Shown: positions 24,101 to 32,993, counted from the first letter of the stretch. The stretch: DNA of 64,000 bases from Capniomyces stellatus (GCA_001661515.1 LUVW01000015.1:474973-538972); one strand, 5' to 3'. The notes: a model not told the origin generated them from the sequence alone. Program-made: numbers and translations.

Positions 24101-26364
24101 GGATAGGATATATGAAGCAGTTCGACTTTGAGATTAAACACATACCAGGAGAGAAAAACGTAGTTGCAGACGCTTTATCGAGATTTAGCTTTATCACAGA
24201 ATCGAATTCTACCGAGGTCGAATATGAATGTTGTGTAGAGAATGTAACGAGTGAAAATAAAAGTGATACTGTAGAGGAAAGGGAGGAGCAAAGTATTTAT
24301 TCAGACATTAGAAATTTTTTAAAAGGGGAAATAGGTAAAGTGAATTTGGAAAACAGACAGAAAGTAAAGAGAAAAGCAGTCAAGTATTTTCTCCATGAAA
24401 ATAATCTATTTAAAAGAAATAAAAATTATAAAATGCCGTTGAGAGTAATTGAAAATAGCGCAGCTCAACAGGAGGTAATAAAAGAAATCCATGAAGGAGG
24501 AGGAGGAGGTCATAGAGGTAGAGACGGAACAGATCTAAAAATCAAAGACAGGTACTATTGGAAAGGGCAGAGTAAGGACGTTGAGGAATTTGTTAAAGCG
24601 TGTAGAGAGTGCCAGTTTAGAGCAAATATCAGAGTAGAAGAGCCGTTACACCCGACGTACACAACCACGATTTTTGGAAAAATAGGTTTGGATTTGGTTC
24701 ATATGCCAACAGGAAAGGGCGGGTTTAAATACTTAGTAGTAGCTCGAGACGATCTTAGCGGGTGGGTTGAAGCACGAGCGTTGAAGAAAAACACGGCTGA
24801 AGCAGTTTGGAAGTTCGTTTTTGAGGACATAATATGTAGGTTTGGTGTGGTTAATAAGATTGTCGCTGATAGAGGTGAGATGACAGCTAACTATATAAAA
24901 GAAAGAGCAAAAANACCAGGAGAGAAAAACGTAGTTGCAGACGCTTTATCGAGATTTAGCTTTATCACAGAATCGAATTCTACCGAGGTCGAATATGAAT
25001 GTTGTGTAGAGAATGTAACGAGTGAAAATAAAAGTGATACTGTAGAGGAAAGGGAGGAGCAAAGTATTTATTCAGACATTAGAAATTTTTTAAAAGGGGA
25101 AATAGGTAAAGTGAATTTGGAAAACAGACAGAAAGTAAAGAGAAAAGCAGTCAAGTATTTTCTCCATGAAAATAATCTATTTAAAAGAAATAAAAATTAT
25201 AAAATGCCGTTGAGAGTAATTGAAAATAGCGCAGCTCAACAGGAGGTAATAAAAGAAATCCATGAAGGAGGAGGAGGAGGTCATAGAGGTAGAGACGGAA
25301 CAGATCTAAAAATCAAAGACAGGTACTATTGGAAAGGGCAGAGTAAGGACGTTGAGGAATTTGTTAAAGCGTGTAGAGAGTGCCAGTTTAGAGCAAATAT
25401 CAGAGTAGAAGAGCCGTTACACCCGACGTACACAACCACGATTTTTGGAAAAATAGGTTTGGATTTGGTTCATATGCCAACAGGGAAGGGCGGGTTTAAA
25501 TACTTAGTAGTAGCTCGAGACGATCTTAGCGGGTGGGTTGAAGCACGAGCGTTGAAGAAAAACACGGCTGAAGCAGTTTGGAAGTTCGTTTTTGAGGACA
25601 TAATATGTAGGTTTGGTGTGGTTAATAAGATTGTCGCTGATAGAGGTGAGATGACAGCTAACTATATAAAAGAAAGAGCAAAAATGTACGGGATTAGGAT
25701 TAATTATACTTCATCATACCACCCCCAGTCAAATGGAATGGTCGAGAGGGGACACGGACCGTTGGTGAATGCTTTAGCAAAGTACTGCACAGGGGCGACC
25801 GGGAACTGGCCAAACAAGCTGCACTTGGCTTTGTGGGCAGATAGAGTAACAACAAAGAGAGTAACAGGTGAGACACCGTACAAGCTGATTTACGGTCAGC
25901 AATGTGTGTTACCTATCGAATTCGAGGCCGAAACGTGGGCTACAATCAACTGGAGGAGGGAACTTAGCACAGAGGAACTATTGGAAAACAGAATAAAACA
26001 ACTAGACAAGAAACAAGACATTGTTGAGAATGCCAGTAAAAACCTCAAACAGAACAGAATAGGGAACGTAGAACGGTTTAATAACAAGCACCGATTAAGA
26101 ACAGGGCCGTTAAAAGTAAATGACCTTGTTTTAGAATATAACTCGACAATAGGGCGCAGACGAGAATTGAAGTTGTCGAACAAGTGGATGGGTCCCTATA
26201 TAGTTACTGAATGCTTAAATAATGGTTCTTATAAAATTAAAGAGTTGAATGGGGTAGAAAGGAAAGGAACGATAGCCGGGAACAGGCTAAAACGATTTTA
26301 TACGAACGATAATATATCTCAACCGACAGTTTCGAGTCAGTCTGGAGGGGATGTCGTAGGGTAA
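21199..26364 (+). CDS. Pol polyprotein of element A (PR-RT-RH-IN)
   Basis: The open frame runs from 21199 and first meets a GTG at 21316; no initiator is evident, as expected for a Gag-Pol continuation. With residues counted from 21316, the protease site is LLDEGSEINIM at about 256-266, with DEG where retropepsins normally have D-S/T-G. Reverse transcriptase follows, with KKDGK-LR, LPMGWTNSV and the catalytic FLDD at about 676-679. RNase H has TVDSS and ALSRF. Integrase has an H...H-C..C zinc-binding part and the DDE residues in GLDLVHMP, VADRGEM and GMVERGH. A GPY-like KWMGPY closes the chain. The reading is in frame across the N at 24914 only because a 770-bp block is duplicated there; without it the product would be about 257 residues shorter. 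RT style resembles fungal Ty3 elements with a non-canonical protease. Confidence 0.85.
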   Translation, partial: VLRSDIQSDLVYVGDRGIVFGKDGYQYQLNYGNGGIKALVDQRNKEFKTKRITVENDEYLDSIAVEWDEDERKAYGHEDIELSDGYSTIKLNQFEKLVDSFATKRSANSEPYVEIDNYKKLKIVESAQEFQTKQKRDLIKHLNNSYHERANKEAEARREKEKNTMDIEEIIRINNANSKETPTEINKSKDEFKGVTYKMRSKIVNEEHEDIVIQKCKDALITLSVNQLYSVSPAVRKRMTEDSRVRREPITTRIEANGVQDNQPEYSTQGWRKEYLAAGSGKILGEVQGAQVKILLDEGSEINIMNQDVYNALNSLSRLKMDENINWRMKDANQGSSKLLGLCKDCKVTIEGITVSVPMFVSGSTTTQIILGRPWDIKARALKDNREDGSLWYTIKDEDTGASATFCANSPKDSRHCVKVNSVQNTSKNEEIQVHGSLIIVDRHEAGWRAINNTPYITEVNTRYKTVDKKIKPVPTCLPTHNSPDILLEDKMKTKIGERLNRERLDSLKVGNGNLSAEEIDFFKNALKICDNAFAFDESEMGLLNPEIEGPIKVHTVPHTPWLLKPYPTPKGILEAVKTLLKGKVAQGVLEPSISAYSNRWFCISKKDGKKLRFIQDVQPVNAVTIRNAGVPPVVDEFSEDFSGRTIYTTFDLMSGYDQIPLDKASRDLFSLQTPLGLLRMTRLPMGWTNSVQEFQRIMNKIFFKYIPDKVGIFLDDGGIKGSRHRDETIVAPGIRKFVHDHIQDVVMIFNDLAKAGLTVSAEKCSFGVSEVEIVGYICNEQGRKPTEKKMEKISKWPQPRNLKELRGFIGICVFYRSWIAHFSSIAEPLYRLTKKEAEFTWSEDQEESFVTLKARLSEAPVIKPPDYGPNAKPIILTVDSSPVGAGAVLQQEDEKGIRYACRYESYIFNERERKYAQIKRELFGAKTMIKKLKAYLYGVKFVLETDARPLIGMLNKPDLPNDVAARWIGYMKQFDFEIKHIPGEKNVVADALSRFSFITESNSTEVEYECCVENVTSENKSDTVEEREEQSIYSDIRNFLKGEIGKVNLENRQKVKRKAVKYFLHENNLFKRNKNYKMPLRVIENSAAQQEVIKEIHEGGGGGHRGRDGTDLKIKDRYYWKGQSKDVEEFVKACRECQFRANIRVEEPLHPTYTTTIFGKIGLDLVHMPTGKGGFKYLVVARDDLSGWVEARALKKNTAEAVWKFVFEDIICRFGVVNKIVADRGEMTANYIKERAKXPGEKNVVADALSRFSFITESNSTEVEYECCVENVTSENKSDTVEEREEQSIYSDIRNFLKGEIGKVNLENRQKVKRKAVKYFLHENNLFKRNKNYKMPLRVIENSAAQQEVIKEIHEGGGGGHRGRDGTDLKIKDRYYWKGQSKDVEEFVKACRECQFRANIRVEEPLHPTYTTTIFGKIGLDLVHMPTGKGGFKYLVVARDDLSGWVEARALKKNTAEAVWKFVFEDIICRFGVVNKIVADRGEMTANYIKERAKMYGIRINYTSSYHPQSNGMVERGHGPLVNALAKYCTGATGNWPNKLHLALWADRVTTKRVTGETPYKLIYGQQCVLPIEFEAETWATINWRRELSTEELLENRIKQLDKKQDIVENASKNLKQNRIGNVERFNNKHRLRTGPLKVNDLVLEYNSTIGRRRELKLSNKWMGPYIVTECLNNGSYKIKELNGVERKGTIAGNRLKRFYTNDNISQPTVSSQSGGDVVG
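24144..25684. repeat. 770-bp tandem duplication around a single N (assembly join)
   Basis: 24144-24913 and 24915-25684 are the same sequence; I saw one mismatch (near 24713, A versus G). The N at 24914 sits exactly between them. This is the pattern of two contigs that overlap but were joined by a one-base gap, not of a biological duplication. It inflates the element A reading frame. Confidence 0.9.
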
Positions 26365-26528
26365 ACATACGACAAGGTAATATGTTTATTTATTTACTTT
26401 AATTTAGTATATTTTACATTTTTTATCAAGTTTTTTTATTTAGTTTATTATTTAAAATTTAGTTTTACTTAGTTTATAATGATACACATAAGGGTTGGGT
26501 GTTTTTTACCCATAGACAAGGTTTTTTT
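26352..26528 (+). repeat. 3' LTR of element A, truncated by an assembly gap
   Basis: It starts TGTCGTA, directly after a purine tract, and overlaps the last codons of pol. The first 23 bases form an inverted repeat (TGTCGTA at 26352-26358, TACGACA at 26368-26374). The sequence then runs AT-rich to the N at 26529, so the 3' end is missing. Confidence 0.65.
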
Positions 26529-26751
26529 NTAAAAATCTTACAGTGGAGCCCAACGCTAAATCGCCAAACGAGTATTAGCCAGTTTAATCTAATTTTAATA
26601 TTAATAGTGGGGGAGGGATAGCACGCAATATAAACAATTGTAGATATTCAGTGCTGGTCTAAGTTTTTGGATTCGATTAATCCAAATAAAATAGTTATAT
26701 TAGTAATAGTAAATTAGATTTATATAAAAATAAAAATAATCAAGATTCGAA

Positions 26752-29700
26752 ATGGATACAAGGGGAAATATAAGAAACGTATCACTAGAACCCAGTCTGT
26801 TCACCGGCAATACCGCCGAAGATCCTCGCAGATGGATAAAAAGATACGAAGCATTCAGGAAGGCAGCTCTCTGGTCAGATAATGAAGCAGTAGAATTTTT
26901 GGAGTTGTTCTTGGGAGAGAAGGCGTTATGTTGGTATAACACAAATGTGAAGGACGATTCGGATTGGCAGGATATAAAATCAGATTTTATAGCTAGTTTC
27001 GAGAATGAAGAGGAGGAGTTGATAGCATGGAATCACCTAATCAGCTACAAGAGTGAAGGGAAAGGAATACTGGAGTTGGCCAGCGAGATCAAGGAGCTGA
27101 TAGTAAAGGCAAAGGTGACAGAAGAAAAAGACAAAATCCGTTACTTGATGAAAGCAGTGAGTTACAAGCATAGGAGATTGTTGCTAGAGAAGAGACCAAA
27201 AGATTGGGATGCAGCCGTGAAATTGTTAACTAAGGAGGAAAAGTTGAACAGACTTGCTTCGGAGGGAGAAGGGATGGCAGGAGTTAGCAAAGAACACGGT
27301 AGAGTACAGATTAAAGCAGTAGACCCGATGGAGTCACTAGTAAAAAAGTTCGAAGAACTTAGTGTGAATCTATTGAACTGCGTTAAGGAAGTAACCAAAG
27401 GAAGTGGAAACCAGAGCATGAATGGCCAGAATGCAAGCAATAATTACAACGGCTACCGACCAAAGTGTTATACATGCAATCAGTACGGTCACAGAGCGGA
27501 ACACTGTAATTTTGGAGGTAGAAACAATGCTGTGAACCAAAATACAAGAGGAAAGGATACTGTACCTACTAACGGGAAGAACCAGGAGGCCGACATGAAC
27601 GTGAATTTTATAGAAGTAGAACAAGAGGAAGAGGTGGAACTGTATGCAGCCGAAAAGAGAGGCTCGGAGGAGGTAAATTCGGAACCAAGTAAGAGGAGTA
27701 GAGTGATAGATGACAGTACGGTAGAGGAAGTAAAATCACATAAGGATAGATCAAGAATCCAAGCTAGGAAACCAGCGGTGATTAAACTGTCAACGACAGT
27801 ACCGAACTACTCGATACAGACAAATTTGGGCAATACCAAGGCAGACCTGTCGTTTGCGCAACTCCTACAAGTATCACCATCAGTCAGGAGTGAGTTGCTA
27901 AACTTATGCAAGCGGGTGGAAACCAAGGAGGTGAACGAAATCAATGGAGAGGAAGTGGCGACTACCAACTGTAGGGGTGTAGTCACCATCTTTGGAAACA
28001 AGTATTGGGCAATACTAGATACGGGGGCAGCATGCTCAGTCATGTCGAGACTATTCATGGAGGAAATCGGTTTGGACGTAGACGTGAACTTCGATCAAGT
28101 GGTAGTCACAGCCGACGGGGCTAGGCACAACACCATAGGGACCGTATCCCAAGTACCTATCGAAATAGCAAATTTTAAGTTTTTTAATGAAGTGCTAGTT
28201 TTGGATATTAATAAATCTATTTTGATTTTAGGAATAGATTGGTTAGTAAAGTACCAAGCTAAATTGGATTTAAAGAAAAAAGAGTTGACATTGGAAAAAA
28301 GGGAGTTGGATGTTATTATGAAGTTGTATACATCGAAACCAAAGCAGAAGGTCTACGAGGATGTAGAAGTCTATGGAATAATCATGGAGGAAAAAGGGGA
28401 TAACACTGGGACCTACACAGAGGAAATGGCTAGATTATTGAAAAGCTACCATACATTATTCGCGGACAAACTGGAGGACTTAACTCAAACCAATCTGGCA
28501 AAACATCGAATCGAAACGGGCAATGAGAAACCAATCCGACTCAGACCCTATAATATACCACATGTGATGAAAGAAAGAGTACGAGAAGAGTTAGATAAAA
28601 TGGAGGAACTACAGATAATAGAGCAGTGCCAATCAGATTGGTGTGCACCAATGGTCGTAGTCAAGAAAAAGGACGGAAAGTTGAGAATCTGCTCAGACTA
28701 CAGAAAACTAAATAGTATAACCACCAGAGATAACTACCCATTACCTAGGATAGAAGAAATATTCAACGCCTTATCAGGATCAAAAATGTTCAGTACCTTA
28801 GATGCACATAGCGGATTCTGGCAAGTGGCGATGGACGAAAGTGATAAACTCAAGACAGCATTCAGTTACCCAGGGAGTGGACTCTACTGCTACAGAGTTA
28901 TGCCCTTTGGTCTTACAAACAGCCCAGCCACGTTCCAACGCTTAATGGAACAAGTCTTGAGGCCAGTGCTATGGAAAAGGGCTGTAGTGTTTATCGACGA
29001 CATAGTTATATACTCAAAAAACAAAGAGGATCACTGCAAAGATGTGGAAGAAGTATTCAGATTATTAAGGAAAGCGAACATCAAATTAAATAAAAAAAAA
29101 TGTAGCTTTGAAAGAAAAGAATTGGAATATTTAGGGCACACGATCTCACCCCAAGGAGTTAGCACTAACGACAGTAAAGTAAAAAAGATGGTCGAGCTGA
29201 AGCATCCGAGAAACCTAAAGGAGTTGCAGTCGTTTCTGGGAACCTTTAATTACTATAGGAAGTACATAGAAGGGTTTAGTAGAATAGCTAGTCCGTTGAA
29301 CCGCTTGTTAAAAAAAGAAATTAGGTGGGAGTGGGATAAGGATTGCTATGACGCAGCCGAAAAACTGAAGTCACGATTGGCATCAGCGCCAATGCTAGTG
29401 CACCCGAACTGGGAGTTACCTTTTATATTGACGACCGATGCGAGTAAGGAAGGACTAGGTGCAGTTTTATCGCAGAAATTAAACGACAGCGAGACACCAG
29501 TCGCTTTTGGGTCTAGAGCACTATCCGTGCACGAGAAAAACTATTCGATAACCCATCTGGAAGGGTTAGGTGTCGTTTGGTCAGTCAAGTACTTCAAGAA
29601 TTACCTATGGGGGAAAAAGTTTTTAATCATAACAGACCATTCAGCGCTAATTCAAATATTTAAAACAAAAGAATCTACAGGCCGAATCGCCCGATGGACT

Positions 29701-31155
29701 AATTACCTGCAGGAATTTGACTTCGACATCTGCCATAAACCAGGGAAGAGCAACCCAGCGGATTACCTGAGTCGACGACCCGAAGAAAGTAACAAAGAAA
29801 ATTTAATTGAACTATATAGCATGGATTTATTAAACTATTTAAGCGTATATCAATATTTAAATAGCTATAGTTATCCAAAAGACGCAGACGAAGAATTTAG
29901 AAAAAAACTACGAGAAAAAGCGAAAAAATATGCTTTAAAGGAAGGCGAATTGTATAAGAATTCTAGAAAATATGGAACAAGAAGAGTTTTACACGAACGA
30001 AATGCAAAAGAAATTATTGAAGAAGTTCATAGCGAATGTCATAATGGAGTTAATAATACATGGGAACGAGTTAGAGAAAAATATGTAGGAGTGAAATTAT
30101 ATGAGTTCGTTAAGGACATTGTAGCAAACTGCAAAATTTGTCAACGATTCGGAGGATCCTTAAAAACTCGAAACAATCTAAATTCAATAATAGCGCTGAA
30201 ACCATTCCAAATAATAGGTTTAGACGCTGTCGGGCCAATTAATCCAATTACAAATAATAATAACAGATTTATTTTAACGGCAATTGACTATTGCACGAAA
30301 TGGCCAATAGCCAAAGCAGTCGAGAACATTCAAGCAGATACAGTCATTAATTTTTTAATAACGGAAATAGTGCAGCTATACGGCGTGCCAGAGCAATTAA
30401 TTACGGACAGGGGAACAAATTTTTTAAGTGATGCAGCAATTGAATTCTATAAATTTCTGAATATTAATCATACTCCTACTACGACTTATAGGCCACAGGC
30501 AAATGGTCAAGTTGAAAGATTGAATAGGACGTTAAAAAATACGATTTCAAAATTGTGCGCGAGCAACGAAAATGATTGGGATTGTTATTTGTGGAAAGCG
30601 CTACTAGTAATACGAAGCATGAAAAATAAATCGACAAATTATAGCCCAGCAAAATTATTATTCGGTTATAAATTACAATTGCCATCAACTTGGAAACCGA
30701 ATGGCGAAATTGAAAACATTGAAGAATCGATTCAAGAACGAATAAAATTAATTGAGTCGGAATTACCGATAGTTAGACAAAGTGCTTATCAGAGTAATGT
30801 TAAAAGCAAGAATAATAGTGAAGTGCGCTACAATCGTAAGGTAACAAGTTACAAATTTAAAACCAATGATTTAGTGTTAAAACATGTAGACGTACCAAAA
30901 TCCAAGTTCTCAGCGACATGGGAGGGACCCTATACGATTATACGAGTAGGAAGCAAAGGAGCATATACGATATCTGACAACAAAGGCAACTACGACATCT
31001 TTAATGGGGATAAACTCAAATTATACAACGATTCGGAGCACATGATACCAGAAGTGTCATCAACCAAACTGAATTCAACGTTACAGCGTTACCGACAAGT
31101 CAACATCATCGATCGAGGACGATCGAAGCAAGAGGGGGGCACATGTTGTATATAA
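26752..31155 (+). CDS. Gag-Pol polyprotein of element B
   Basis: This is a single 1467-aa frame with no frameshift between Gag and Pol. The Gag capsid region occupies about residues 1-230. A CCHC knuckle (CYTCNQYGHRAEHC) lies at about 239-252. The protease has the normal active site LDTGAACSVMS at about 422. Reverse transcriptase shows CSDYRKLN, MPFGLTNSPATFQ and FIDD at about 747-750. RNase H shows TTDASKEGLG near 893. Integrase has the zinc-binding HxxxH/CxxC part and the DDE triad in GLDAVGP, ITDRGTNF and GQVERLNR (about 1157, 1217, 1253). A GPY-type module (TWEGPYTI) ends the protein. The ATG at 26752 follows the leader at a plausible distance. The frame ends 12 bases inside the 3' LTR. 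Fused Gag-Pol implies that the Gag:Pol ratio is set by processing or turnover rather than by frameshifting. Confidence 0.93.
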   Translation: MDTRGNIRNVSLEPSLFTGNTAEDPRRWIKRYEAFRKAALWSDNEAVEFLELFLGEKALCWYNTNVKDDSDWQDIKSDFIASFENEEEELIAWNHLISYKSEGKGILELASEIKELIVKAKVTEEKDKIRYLMKAVSYKHRRLLLEKRPKDWDAAVKLLTKEEKLNRLASEGEGMAGVSKEHGRVQIKAVDPMESLVKKFEELSVNLLNCVKEVTKGSGNQSMNGQNASNNYNGYRPKCYTCNQYGHRAEHCNFGGRNNAVNQNTRGKDTVPTNGKNQEADMNVNFIEVEQEEEVELYAAEKRGSEEVNSEPSKRSRVIDDSTVEEVKSHKDRSRIQARKPAVIKLSTTVPNYSIQTNLGNTKADLSFAQLLQVSPSVRSELLNLCKRVETKEVNEINGEEVATTNCRGVVTIFGNKYWAILDTGAACSVMSRLFMEEIGLDVDVNFDQVVVTADGARHNTIGTVSQVPIEIANFKFFNEVLVLDINKSILILGIDWLVKYQAKLDLKKKELTLEKRELDVIMKLYTSKPKQKVYEDVEVYGIIMEEKGDNTGTYTEEMARLLKSYHTLFADKLEDLTQTNLAKHRIETGNEKPIRLRPYNIPHVMKERVREELDKMEELQIIEQCQSDWCAPMVVVKKKDGKLRICSDYRKLNSITTRDNYPLPRIEEIFNALSGSKMFSTLDAHSGFWQVAMDESDKLKTAFSYPGSGLYCYRVMPFGLTNSPATFQRLMEQVLRPVLWKRAVVFIDDIVIYSKNKEDHCKDVEEVFRLLRKANIKLNKKKCSFERKELEYLGHTISPQGVSTNDSKVKKMVELKHPRNLKELQSFLGTFNYYRKYIEGFSRIASPLNRLLKKEIRWEWDKDCYDAAEKLKSRLASAPMLVHPNWELPFILTTDASKEGLGAVLSQKLNDSETPVAFGSRALSVHEKNYSITHLEGLGVVWSVKYFKNYLWGKKFLIITDHSALIQIFKTKESTGRIARWTNYLQEFDFDICHKPGKSNPADYLSRRPEESNKENLIELYSMDLLNYLSVYQYLNSYSYPKDADEEFRKKLREKAKKYALKEGELYKNSRKYGTRRVLHERNAKEIIEEVHSECHNGVNNTWERVREKYVGVKLYEFVKDIVANCKICQRFGGSLKTRNNLNSIIALKPFQIIGLDAVGPINPITNNNNRFILTAIDYCTKWPIAKAVENIQADTVINFLITEIVQLYGVPEQLITDRGTNFLSDAAIEFYKFLNINHTPTTTYRPQANGQVERLNRTLKNTISKLCASNENDWDCYLWKALLVIRSMKNKSTNYSPAKLLFGYKLQLPSTWKPNGEIENIEESIQERIKLIESELPIVRQSAYQSNVKSKNNSEVRYNRKVTSYKFKTNDLVLKHVDVPKSKFSATWEGPYTIIRVGSKGAYTISDNKGNYDIFNGDKLKLYNDSEHMIPEVSSTKLNSTLQRYRQVNIIDRGRSKQEGGTCCI

Positions 31156-31449
31156 ATACAACATAAAAATACAATAGTTATTAATCAATGCATATGGTTT
31201 TCGCCCACGGGTTTTTACATAGCATTGCCTAATAACTATAGCATTTCTTTCATTTATTATAATTCTATTATTTTAATATTAATTATTAGTTATTCATATT
31301 TTTATTTAATTATTTAGTCGTTAGTTTTATTTAAATAGTTTCTTTTATGACATCGGATCGAACCTGGTCTTTTATTTTATAAGTAGTACATTTTATATTA
31401 ATAAACAGTCCAAAACGCAAATAGTAGATAGATGATTAAAAATCTTACA
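31144..31449 (+). repeat. LTR (3' LTR of element B), 306 bp
   Basis: It begins TG and ends CA, follows a polypurine tract and is followed by G and the primer-binding site of the next copy. The first 20 bases are an 8-bp hairpin (TGTTGTAT/ATACAACA with a 4-base loop). A second copy at 32244-32549 has the same length and differs at about one base (a T/C near 31437/32537). Confidence 0.93.
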
Positions 31450-31658
31450 GTGGAGCCCAACGCTAAATCGCCAAACGAGTATTAGCCAGTTTAATCTAAT
31501 TTTAATATTAATAGTGGGGGAGGGATAGCACGCAATATAAACAATTGTAGATATTCAGTGCTGGTCTAAGTTTTTGGATTCGATTAATCCAAATAAAATA
31601 GTTATATTAGTAATAGTAAATTAGATTTATATAAAAATAAAAATAATCAAGATTCGAA

Positions 31659-32255
31659 ATGGATACAAGGGGAAATATAAGAAACGTATCACTAGAACCC
31701 AGTCTGTTCACCGGCAATACCGCCGAAGATCCTCGCAGATGGATAAAAAGATACGAAGCATTCAGGAAGGCAGCTCTCTGGTCAGATAATGAAGCAGTAG
31801 AATTTTTGGAGTTGTTCTTGGGAGAGAAGGCGTTATGTTGGTATAACACAAATGTGAAGGACGATTCGGATTGGCAGGATATAAAATCAGATTTTATAGC
31901 TAGTTTCGAGAATGAAGAGGAGGAGTTGNACAATCGTAAGGTAACAAGTTACAAATTTAAAACCAATGATTTAGTGTTAAAACATGTAGACGTACCAAAA
32001 TCCAAGTTCTCAGCGACATGGGAGGGACCCTATACGATTATACGAGTAGGAAGCAAAGGAGCATATACGATATCTGACAACAAAGGCAACTACGACATCG
32101 TTAATGGGGATAAACTCAAATTATACAACGATTCGGAGCACATGATACCAGAAGTGTCATCAACCAAACTGAATTCAACGTTACAGCGTTACCGACAAGT
32201 CAACATCATCGATCGAGGACGATCGAAGCAAGAGGGGGGCACATGTTGTATATAA
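31659..32255 (+). pseudogene. Gag start joined to Pol end across the N (element C)
   Basis: The first 90 or so residues are the Gag N-terminus of element B and the last 108 are its Pol C-terminus. The join at 31929 is an N, so the apparent 198-aa protein is an artefact of the gap and not a gene. It is listed so that it is not annotated as a short Gag-like protein. Confidence 0.9.
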
Positions 32256-32549
32256 ATACAACATAAAAATACAATAGTTATTAATCAATGCATATGGTTT
32301 TCGCCCACGGGTTTTTACATAGCATTGCCTAATAACTATAGCATTTCTTTCATTTATTATAATTCTATTATTTTAATATTAATTATTAGTTATTCATATT
32401 TTTATTTAATTATTTAGTCGTTAGTTTTATTTAAATAGTTTCTTTTATGACATCGGATCGAACCTGGTCTTTTATTTTATAAGTAGTACATTTTATATTA
32501 ATAAACAGTCCAAAACGCAAATAGTAGATAGATGACTAAAAATCTTACA
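32244..32549 (+). repeat. LTR next to tRNA-Arg, 306 bp
   Basis: It has the same start hairpin, length and TTACA end as 31144-31449. It ends 8 bp before the first base of the tRNA gene, and the five bases after it (AATTT) would be one arm of any target-site duplication. The other arm cannot be checked because of the gaps upstream. Confidence 0.93.
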
Positions 32550-32557
32550 AATTTATA

Positions 32558-32631
32558 GCCTGGCTGGCGCAATTGGATAGCGCATATGACTTCTAATCAT
32601 AAGGTTGCGAGTTCGACCCTCGCGTCAGGTT
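32558..32631 (+). tRNA. tRNA-Arg, anticodon TCT
   Basis: The cloverleaf closes fully: acceptor GCCTGGC with GTCAGGT, D stem GCGC/GCGC, anticodon stem TATGA/TCATA around CTTCTAA (anticodon TCT), and T stem GCGAG/CTCGC around TTCGACC. There is no intron. The internal A box (TGGCGCAATTGG) and B box (GAGTTCGACCC) are intact. The discriminator would be T. It decodes AGA codons. It directly follows the LTR of element C. Confidence 0.95.
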
Positions 32632-32641
32632 TTTTTTTTTT
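32630..32641 (+). terminator. RNA polymerase III terminator
   Basis: A run of 12 T residues begins at the last bases of the tRNA gene, the standard Pol III stop signal on the coding strand. Confidence 0.9.
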
Positions 32642-32993
32642 GTCGGCTTGTTTTGCGACTATTATTGTTTTTTTTTCCATTTTTTTTTCCGGTTTCATCA
32701 TTCACCAAAGTATTGAGTTGCTTTTAGATAATTGGCCAGTCTTGCTGTTAATTATTTGGATGACTTAACAACCCAATTGTTGTGTTTAGCTATTCTCACT
32801 TAAACTTACGGCCATCAACAACAATACTCGAAAAATAAAAACAATAAACATTTGCGCAACTGGTCAATTCTTCTTTTAAATATTAATTCTCCCGAGTAGT
32901 TTAAAATCCAAGAAACAGCTCCCCTCCTCCCATTCTCCATCGTTACGTCGGACTTTAAGAGCCAGAAACCCAATTACAACCGAGTTGACAACA
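32642..32993. other. Intergenic, promoter side of the LC7 gene
   Basis: This AT-rich spacer lies between the tRNA terminator and the dynein light chain start codon. No gene or distinct motif is seen beyond pyrimidine-rich stretches near 32650-32700 and 32905-32945. Confidence 0.5.

Larger units (their letters stand above)
21199..26528 (+). mobile_element. Ty3-like LTR retrotransposon A, 5' incomplete, with assembly joins
   Basis: The element carries protease, reverse transcriptase, RNase H and integrase in that order, the Ty3/gypsy order. Gag is almost absent: the frame opens at 21199 inside what looks like the Gag-protease linker. On the right, a purine-rich tract (GGAGGGGA) precedes the start of a 3' LTR at 26352, which is cut by an N at 26529. 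An internal 770-bp block is present twice around another N at 24914. The matching 5' LTR is not seen upstream. The copy is therefore truncated or chimeric as assembled. Confidence 0.85.
26530..31449 (+). mobile_element. Ty3-like LTR retrotransposon B, intact coding region
   Basis: After the N at 26529 only the last 13 bases of a 5' LTR remain (ending TTACA). A one-base spacer and a primer-binding site starting TGGAGCCCAACG (26544) follow. Gag-pol runs in one frame at 26752-31155. A polypurine tract (AGAGGGGGGC) leads into the 306-bp 3' LTR at 31144-31449. The intact frame and the near-identity to the partial third copy suggest recent activity. A primer tRNA ending in U-CCA (as tRNA-Cys does in yeast) would fit the site, but this is inference. 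Confidence 0.92.
31450..32549 (+). mobile_element. Partial third copy (element C) around an assembly gap
   Basis: 31450-31928 matches the first 479 bases of the element B internal region (26543-27021). 31930-32549 matches its last 620 bases (30830-31449) with about two differences by eye (one changes a Phe codon to Val, near 32100). A single N at 31929 replaces the roughly 3.8 kb between. Either a full element with an unassembled middle lies here, or the assembler walked round a repeat. Confidence 0.85.

Noticed and set aside
21316..26364. Natural pol protein with two integrase cores
   Set aside because: The second core comes from a 770-bp contig overlap around an N, not from a fusion.
31659..32255. 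Short Gag-Pol fusion protein or domesticated gag gene
   Set aside because: The two halves are joined only by the N at 31929 and match opposite ends of element B.
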